Positions 57,504 through 64,000 of a stretch of DNA of 64,000 nucleotides are shown piece after piece; position 1 is the first letter of the stretch, and every line of letters starts with the position of its first letter. This DNA comes from Lotus japonicus (lineage: Eukaryota; Streptophyta; Magnoliopsida; Fabales; Fabaceae): NCBI RefSeq assembly GCF_012489685.1, contig NC_080042.1, forward strand, positions 50,334,066 to 50,398,065, written 5' to 3'. The notes below the pieces were generated by a model, which saw only the letters and a list, made by a program, of their open reading frames with translations, was not told the origin of the DNA and searched no databases. The position numbers were made by a program, and so were the translations under genes.

Positions 57504-60500
57504 AATATTTTGAGAAACGTTATAAGCAAGCATAGCATACATGAAATGGGAAAATGTTCACACGACACCTGACCTCTCGATCAAGGGTTTATCCCCTAAG
57601 GTTTAGCGTCGTATACACGATGAATAAAAAATCAAGAGAACCTGTTTCATTCATTTGGAGTCAAGCCTTTTATAGTGGGGCTTGACTCCTGGCCTAGAAT
57701 ATTAACATCTGTATCATCGTGCAGATATTCAACAAATTATATATAGAATGAGAAAGGAAGAAGAAAAAAATCATGTAATGAATGATAAAAACATAGAGAA
57801 AAAAAATTAAACATCTATTACAAAAGAAAAAATAGAATAAATGAGATTGAGAAAGAAAATGTGATGTGAATGTATCAAAACTATAAAAAAACACCAAAAG
57901 TAAAATGAAAGGAAAGAAAATGAAAATGAAAAAAAATGTATTTTAAAATTAAATGAGATGAGATGATTTTAACAAGAGAGAAGGAAAAAGGAAAAGCTAA
58001 TGAAAACAAATAAAGTGTGATAGAAAATTAATTAATTTTCTACCATTTTACGTAAAATTATTTTAAATTAATTAAAATTCAAAGTGATTTTTAAAATAAA
58101 TATTTAAAATTAATTACAATGTGTAAAAGAAGAAAATAAAAGAAATGTCTAACTTGCAAAATAAATGTCCAATTTTGTAGCAATTTTTACAGAAATTTCA
58201 AGTTGTCAATTTTTTTTTATATACTCTGCATACTGTACAGTTTTTAATCACCTCAATCTGCATTGGTCGATGGATGGCTGGAACTGTATGCACATAAATC
58301 ATTATTGGTTTTGTTTTTTGATCAGCAAAAGAATATATATAGAAGACACTTCTTTAATTGAAGCCAACTAATTCGTCCTTCCTTCCTTCCATATTTCACG
58401 CTCAAACAAAGTGAAAAGATTCCCTTTTCATGTTGTTTTCCTACTCACTTCTCTCTTCCTCTCATTTTCCATCATAATAAATAAAATTGGATAATATGAT
58501 CAATGTGACGAGAAAATTAAAAAGAAATAAAATTGGACAGAAGAGAAGAGAAAATGGACATCGATGTACTTAAAGTGAGAGCTAAGTTGTGATAGGACTA
58601 GCATTGTTTCAATTTTCAAATTCAGTCATTGTCAGGACAACAAAGCCTCGGCTACAATTGTTGTTGGATTTGAATACATTGGTTTCATATTCGTACCTCA
58701 AGATTTCTTCCAACAGAAAATATGTGACAGTTGTCATCAACCACACTTAATTTCAAACCAAATTGAAAACTACCCAAAATTGAAGGAGAAAACAATTATA
58801 TTAATGTAGGATACTTCTGAGTTCTGATTATCACGTACGGCGAAATAAAATAATTAACTGATAATGATCAGTATTATCAGCGATAATCATCCAACAAAGT
58901 TGACGTGTAATGAAATTTAATTATATGCCTGTAATTACATGATGATAACTTGAGATAATCACAATCAAGGGCATGAAGAAGACAAATATATATTCAATAA
59001 ATAATAATACATTGCAGGTTTTACTTCCAAAATTCAATGCAGGTTGAGTTCAGATTTGCAAATTGCGCATGATGAACAAAGTTGTAATCACTAACTTTCA
59101 TTATCGCCCATTTGGCGGATAGAAATCCCAGATTGAAATTAAAATTGTGGCAAGACAAAGCAGAATTCAAATGGAAATATTCAAATGCATCTAGTTAATT
59201 ATTACCTCTCATTATCCTTTTACAAAATTCTTACATGTGTACGATCTATAAAAAAAAATGTAAATAATATTAACGTGAAAGTGTTAAAGCGTGTTGCAGC
59301 CTTGCAGGTGTCGCAAATTGCAATATGAATTTTGATGTCTTATTCATTCATTTTTATTTTCAAATTTTTAATTGACTGCACATATAATCAGCCTGCTTAA
59401 AAATATTGATCAGTTATATTCTTTATTCATGATGCCATGACCAAAATAAAATTATTTATAGGGTCAATTTTGAGGTGCAAAGGAATATGCTTTCTATTAT
59501 AATGGAAACATTGAGAACTTAAAAAATAAAGTCAAGACTCGAGCGTGCAGCTGCAAGTTGTGGCACCAACCCTAGCGCTGGCAGGGTAGAGTCCCCACAT
59601 ACAGCTAGAATATAACATGTGCTATCAAAATTTCAATGAACTTTAATTGTAACAATAATGACAGGCTTAAAATTGTAGTTGGAACACGCCTCTTTCTTTT
59701 TGTTTGGTTATATGAGAACATCAAATATGCTTATGAGTCTGGTACCCTACAAGTGCTACGCATCTAGATTTCCAAGAATGTTCTTGAAGAATAAAATATG
59801 TTGTCAAATATTGTAGGTTACATGGGCATGTTCTTGGAGAATATATATATAAGCATAAGCAAGGCTTTGTTTTTGGCAAGCCAATGATATATTAAGCAAG
59901 GTGTTCGATCTACCTAAACTCGGTTGGTAAAACCGTGAAGAAAATGTTCGGATGCATGTTATATCTCAACACAGTACAGCAACAAAAAAAAACAATAAAT
60001 TGTTCTTAATTTACCAAAATTAAATAATTGAATCAAAATTATTAAAATGAAAAAATAAAATAAAATTTGGTGATATGATTTATTTTGGGTACATCAAAAA
60101 TAAATTAAAACTCTTTAAAGATTGATCTCTGGAACTTCTCTTCAAAACTCATATGTTACACCATTCTTATTACTTAACTATCATTTGGGACGAATTATTT
60201 ACACAAATTCTTTCTCAAATAGTTAAATTCTGCAAATTGAGCTGTACTTAAATTTCAAATAAATTATGAAACTCTAACATCCACGCAACTCGAGTACCGT
60301 AATCTTTGTCATAAATTTCGGCACTAATTCCAGCATATTCCAGACCAATTACAGTACAAATATTATATAATGTGTCCCAAAGACAAAACAAAACGTTAGT
60401 CTTGGACCACTTGATCATATACTAATTTTACGAATAACAAGCGCACTCACCTCAAGTAGTGTTTGACATATGATTGAATTGCACGAAACAATGTGTTTTC

Positions 60501-60639
60501 TCTAGCTATTGGTTATGTTTTCTTATGGTTATATTTTCTTATGGTTATATTTTTAATATACACCAAAGTCGGGTGTTTTGAAGTCTTGTACGTTTAACGT
60601 ACCGAAACACGACCTTTATATTTACATGTTAATTTGCTA
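57504..60639 (+). other. Long AT-rich intergenic stretch
   Basis: No gene, tRNA or clear element. There are local A-rich runs (57700-58150), a CCTTCCTTCCTTCC run near 58377, and a TTATGGTTATATTTT duplication near 60525-60550. Short frames have no support. Confidence 0.4.
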
Positions 60640-62160
60640 ACTAATACTACGCGGATAACGAATTCAGTGAGCTGGATTTGAGTGGATCAAAGGTTGCTTA
60701 GAATTTGCAAGGGTATCAGTACTCGTTAATGGGAATCCTAGTGGGGAGTTTGGAATGGAAAGGGGTCTCCGATGAAACGATTCAATACCTTATTGGGGCG
60801 GAGAGCTTGAATGAGTCCAGCTCCACAAATTTGAAGGGTATCATTATGGGGATAATAATGATGTCGATATCTCAGTTTTAGAATTTGTAGATGACACCTT
60901 ATTTGCAGGGGAGGCCACATTGCAAAAAGTTTTCGCTTTAAAATGCATCATGCAGTGGTTCTAACTTGCCTCTGGTTGATATGTTGTATGACTATCAATT
61001 CACTCACAGACACTGGTTGATATGTTGAACTGCATGCAGGGTAGCAAATTAAATACTTCATTCAAATATTTGGGTAGCACTGGCTGCTAGATGTTTTGAC
61101 AATGCCATAATTAAGAAGGAAATTTGGAGATGGAAGGATGGTAAGCTTTTGGCATGACCCTTGGGTGATAGGGGAACCACTTGTAAACATTTACAATAGA
61201 CTTTTCATCAGGTTATCTAATCAGAAATAGCTGAGTGTCAATCAGAAAGACATGGGTTCCTAGCTTGATGGAAAACGGTTGTGGAATCTCACATGGAGCA
61301 AGGATTTGTGCAAAAGAGAGAAGGAATAGGTGGAGGGCTTTGAACGTGATCTGGCTCACACAACTCTAAGGCAAGGGACTCTAGATGAATGGGTATTATG
61401 TCTACTCCATTTGTATATCTTGGCATCTGGTTGGAGGAAACCCGAGAAGATTGTCGTTTTGCGATATATTAAAGCTTCGAAAAAAGTTGTCTAGTTGGAG
61501 TCGCAAGACTTTATATATTGGAGGTAGTATGTGTTTGATTAAAAGTGTCTTTTCATCACTTCCTTTATATTATCTTTCTTTATGTAGAATGTCTTCAAGG
61601 GTCCTTCAAAAATGCAAAAGAATTAAGAAGGATTTCCTTTGGGGAGGCGCGGAAGGTGACAACAAAAATCCATGGGTAAGGTGCGATAAGGTTTTCAGGG
61701 CAAAGGAAGATGGTGGTTTTGGGGTGAGGAATCTGGATAGCTTCAATAAAGCATTGCTTGGAAATTGGAGAGGGAGGCTAATAATAGAAAGCAAAAATAT
61801 GTGGTTTATAATTCTAAAGGCTAAATGCAGCGATGGGGCCTATATTTGGTGGAAAGACGACCACCATTTTCTATGCTATAAGGAGTTGGAGGGAGAGTGG
61901 TTTGAGGAGGGCATTGGTAGAAGCATCAGGGAAGGAAATGAAATTATGTTTTGGACCGACAACTGGTTGGATGGAGGGCCTCGGGGGGACAATTTGAGAA
62001 GGTTATATAATATCTCAGACCAACAGAACATCCTAATCATGGAGATGGGAAGATTGATTAGTGAAGGGCGGAATTGGTAGTTATGGTGGAGGTTGTTTTG
62101 AGGGAAAAGGAAGAAGGTCACTAACAGATTTAAGAAGACCAGTGAGTATGTTTACTCCGA
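60640..62160 (+). pseudogene. Decayed LINE ORF2 fragment
   Basis: From about 60670 the frames read a broken reverse transcriptase (VSVLVNG-like, GEFGMERGL). From 61385 to 62080 a 231-codon frame gives RRLSFCDILKLRKKLSSWS, GGSMCLIKSVFSSLPLYYLS and KDFLWGG, the same domain block as the LINE at 19890-21762 but clearly diverged. No start, no catalytic core and no poly(A) end can be defined, so only the 3' part of ORF2 is present. Edges are approximate. Confidence 0.78.
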
Positions 62161-62182
62161 TTCAAGGTAGGGATGACTATTG

Positions 62183-62667
62183 CACTACTAGAAAATATAC
62201 ATTTCAGAACAAGGTTTTTACATGAGTTGATCAAATACCTGAGGTGAAATATAACACGGTGGCAATTTTGAAATTATAATGAACTTTGCTGATGGGTTTT
62301 CACATCATTAGAGGAAATACCTGATGTGAAAAATAGTTACTCAAGAGTTTTCACATCAGTGGAAATAATACCTAATGTGAAATATAAACACGGTGGCAGT
62401 TTTGAAATTTTGTTGAACTATATTTCCACATCAGTGAAATAATAACTGATGTGAAAAACCTATCCCATGCCACAAATTTCCACTTTCCCTTTCACTCTTT
62501 CACAAACCCTAAACCTCACAGACCCAGCCAACCCTCTTCTTCTCTCAGCCAGAACTCCAACCCACCAGACCACCATTCTTCTCTCTCGAATCGAACTCAG
62601 AAACCCACCGGACCACCATTCTTCTCCCACCAACCCACCGGAAACACTTTCTCCTCCCACCAACCAC
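62183..62667 (+). mobile_element. CACTA transposon terminus, other end not seen
   Basis: CACTACTAGAAAATATAC at 62183 is a CACTA terminal inverted repeat. It is followed by subterminal direct and inverted copies of TTTTCACATCAGT and ACTGATGTGAAAA to about 62460. Then comes a CT-rich leader-like stretch with repeated CCACCAT and CCCACCAACC strings. No reverse-complement terminus (TAGTAGTG) occurs before the window end. Confidence 0.65.
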
Positions 62668-63184
62668 TGAAAAGACTCATGTTGTTACCGTGAGGTCAGT
62701 CGTCAGATCAGGATGTTACAAATGGTATCAGAGTCGACCTCACCCAGTACGGTGTGGTTCGGGGACGAACCAAGCGGAAGCTGGTGGGCCTGTGACGCCC
62801 GGGGCCGACGAGGGCGGGGAGTGATCGCCGGTGCAGTGAGGCACGAACAAGGAGCGGCTCCTGGCAGGCTTCTAGACGGAGGGGCACATGAATGAACCGA
62901 TCTCACACCCGAACAAGAGGTATTCCGAGACTGTATAGGGATGGACTATACAGTTGAGGAGGGCATAAAAGATTTGATTGGTACTACTCATGACAACAAG
63001 ATGCATCTTCTTTTCGGGAGCCCAACTCATAAAAACTCCTAGGTTAAGTGTGCTTGCCTTGGAGCAATATTATGATGGGTGACCTCCTGGAAAGTTTTCC
63101 CGGGAAGTGCACGAGTGAAGACAAAGCCCACTGAAAAGACTCGTGTTGTTACCGTGAGACCAGTCGTCAGATCGGGATGTTACA
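62668..63184 (+). mobile_element. Cassandra-like TRIM retrotransposon
   Basis: Two copies of a roughly 53-base block (TGAAAAGACTC...GATGTTACA) lie at 62668-62720 and 63132-63184. The first is followed by AATGGTATCAGAG, an iMet-type PBS at 62723-62733. The second copy ends a longer LTR that holds a 5S-rRNA-like block, and the purine tract GGAGGGGCACATG near 62878-62890 may be the PPT. No protein is encoded, as in all TRIMs. The left LTR looks 5'-truncated, so the full LTR length is inferred only. Confidence 0.65.
63029..63100 (+). repeat. 5S-rRNA-like block in the TRIM LTR
   Basis: AACTCCTAGGTTAAGTGTGC followed by TTG is close to the 5S rRNA A-box region (AACTCCGAAGTTAAGCGTGC in plants). TGATGGGTGACCTCCTGG matches the 5S C-box region. 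The spacing between the two is as in 5S rRNA, while the sequence between has drifted. It is a retroelement-borne 5S relic, not a 5S gene. Confidence 0.8.
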
Positions 63185-64000
63185 AAGATCATTCCCGATT
63201 TTTGTGAGATGGTTATAGCTACTGGGATTTATCTGCTTCTGTTATGTTATATGATATCGTGATAGCGATGCAGGATATGATTCAAAACCCATTTATTATA
63301 TATGTTATATTTATAATTCAGTTTTACATTGTGTTTACCTTTAATTTATGCGCTTAATTCTACGTGGAGTATTTAGCCATATTCCTTGTAATTAATCTAT
63401 ACTTGGTGGGGGAAGTTAATAATGGAATCAATAAAAGTGAATTAGCTTTAGTGCGCTCCTAGTAGAGGCATTAGGATTACTTAATTCTACATGGAGTATT
63501 TAGCCATGCATACATAGAAGCACTTGCCATAAGGAAGGACTAAATAACCCAGGAAGAAACATCATGCCTGGTAAGTATCCGCCCGTTCTACCATAATAAG
63601 TACTCCTAAATACAATTGATCTTATAAGAGTACATTAAAGGATAGGTCGCCCTAAATAATGAGGTTGAGTCACCAGAGGATGGGATCGCCTACCCGGTCC
63701 ACAAGCCCCCAAGACTCCAAGCTTTAAGCATTAAGGAAAACTGTGCCTCAGCCTACACCCACAAACATCGCCCATCCCATCCACAAACCCCCCAAGATGC
63801 CGAGGCTTAAGAACTAAGTCAAAGTGTGTGTAAATAAAGAACACCATAGTCGTTTTGTCTTATTTACTCCATTACCTATCATGTAAGTTCCCCAACTACA
63901 AAAATAATCATTAGTCTTCAAATTAAATTTTATTTATATGTCATGTCGTACCTTTTTTACTGTAGCCGTTGGAAGATAGTTTGATATGAACATTATTTTT
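63185..64000 (+). other. No recognised gene at the right edge
   Basis: Contains an imperfect repeat: ATTCTACGTGGAGTATTTAG near 63356 and ATTCTACATGGAGTATTTAG near 63484. Two phrases CCCCCAAGACTCC and CCCCCCAAGATGCC (63705-63800) are likewise paired. This may be an unknown element. Confidence 0.35.

Noticed and set aside
57694..57897. Phe-rich minus-strand frame
   Set aside because: It lies in an A-rich stretch of the plus strand with no homology or gene context.
59520..59600. Possible tRNA-like sequence (GCAGGGTAGAGTCCCC)
   Set aside because: No cloverleaf can be folded by eye and there is no B box.
63029..63100. 5S rRNA gene
   Set aside because: Only the A- and C-box parts match, the 5' third is absent, and the block lies within a TRIM LTR.

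Overview
The window is plant nuclear DNA. It is AT-rich, has spliced genes with GT/AG introns, and carries plant-specific elements: Ty1/copia Sireviruses, Helitrons with RPA and Pif1-type genes, Mutator-like foldback elements, Stowaway, a CACTA end and a Cassandra-like TRIM. The element families look like those of a papilionoid legume, but that is an impression and the species cannot be fixed from the window. I see one intact host gene, a SLAC1-family slow anion channel (SLAH2/SLAH3 type) on the minus strand at 50596-53716. It has five coding exons that join in frame to 608 codons plus stop.

Left part (1-13139). A gag-only Sirevirus derivative on the minus strand (1-9140, left end outside the window) has near-identical LTRs. 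Its 3' LTR is split by a complete 4.29-kb solo LTR (156-4444, TSD TGAAA). To its right lies a decayed Helitron with an RPA-like exon set, a Pif1-type helicase C-terminus and a 3' hairpin ending in CTAG at 13139.

Middle part (13140-49738). The next two bases after that CTAG are TC, starting a typical Helitron 5' terminus. A second Helitron 3' terminus ends at 49738. The interval may therefore be one Helitron swollen by later insertions, although a second candidate 5' end sits at 21797. It holds three Mutator-like foldback elements with exact 9-bp TSDs, two tRNA-derived SINEs with exact 10- and 14-bp TSDs, a Stowaway MITE, a 5'-truncated LINE, a Sirevirus solo LTR (TSD AATTC) and a large nest. 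The nest is a plus-strand Sirevirus (26106-49673, TSD ATATT on both sides). A minus-strand Sirevirus (29355-40516) sits in its 5' LTR, and a Ty3/gypsy-type LTR (26144-29354) sits in the 3' LTR of that inner element. Deletion has chewed the left junction. Both Sireviruses keep gag, pol and a third envelope-position ORF, all with nonsense codons or frameshifts. The minus-strand element also has a 145-codon coiled-coil ORF in antisense orientation, with a TATA-like box and poly(A)-like signals of its own.

Right part (49739-64000). The anion-channel gene and its TATA-like promoter are followed by AT-rich intergenic DNA with two more 9-bp-TSD foldback elements (one of them tandem, with three TSD copies), a decayed LINE fragment, one CACTA terminus, and a Cassandra-like TRIM whose LTR contains a 5S-rRNA-like block.

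Nearly everything except the channel gene is mobile-element history. The insertion order can be read from target-site duplications. All alignments and counts were made by eye.
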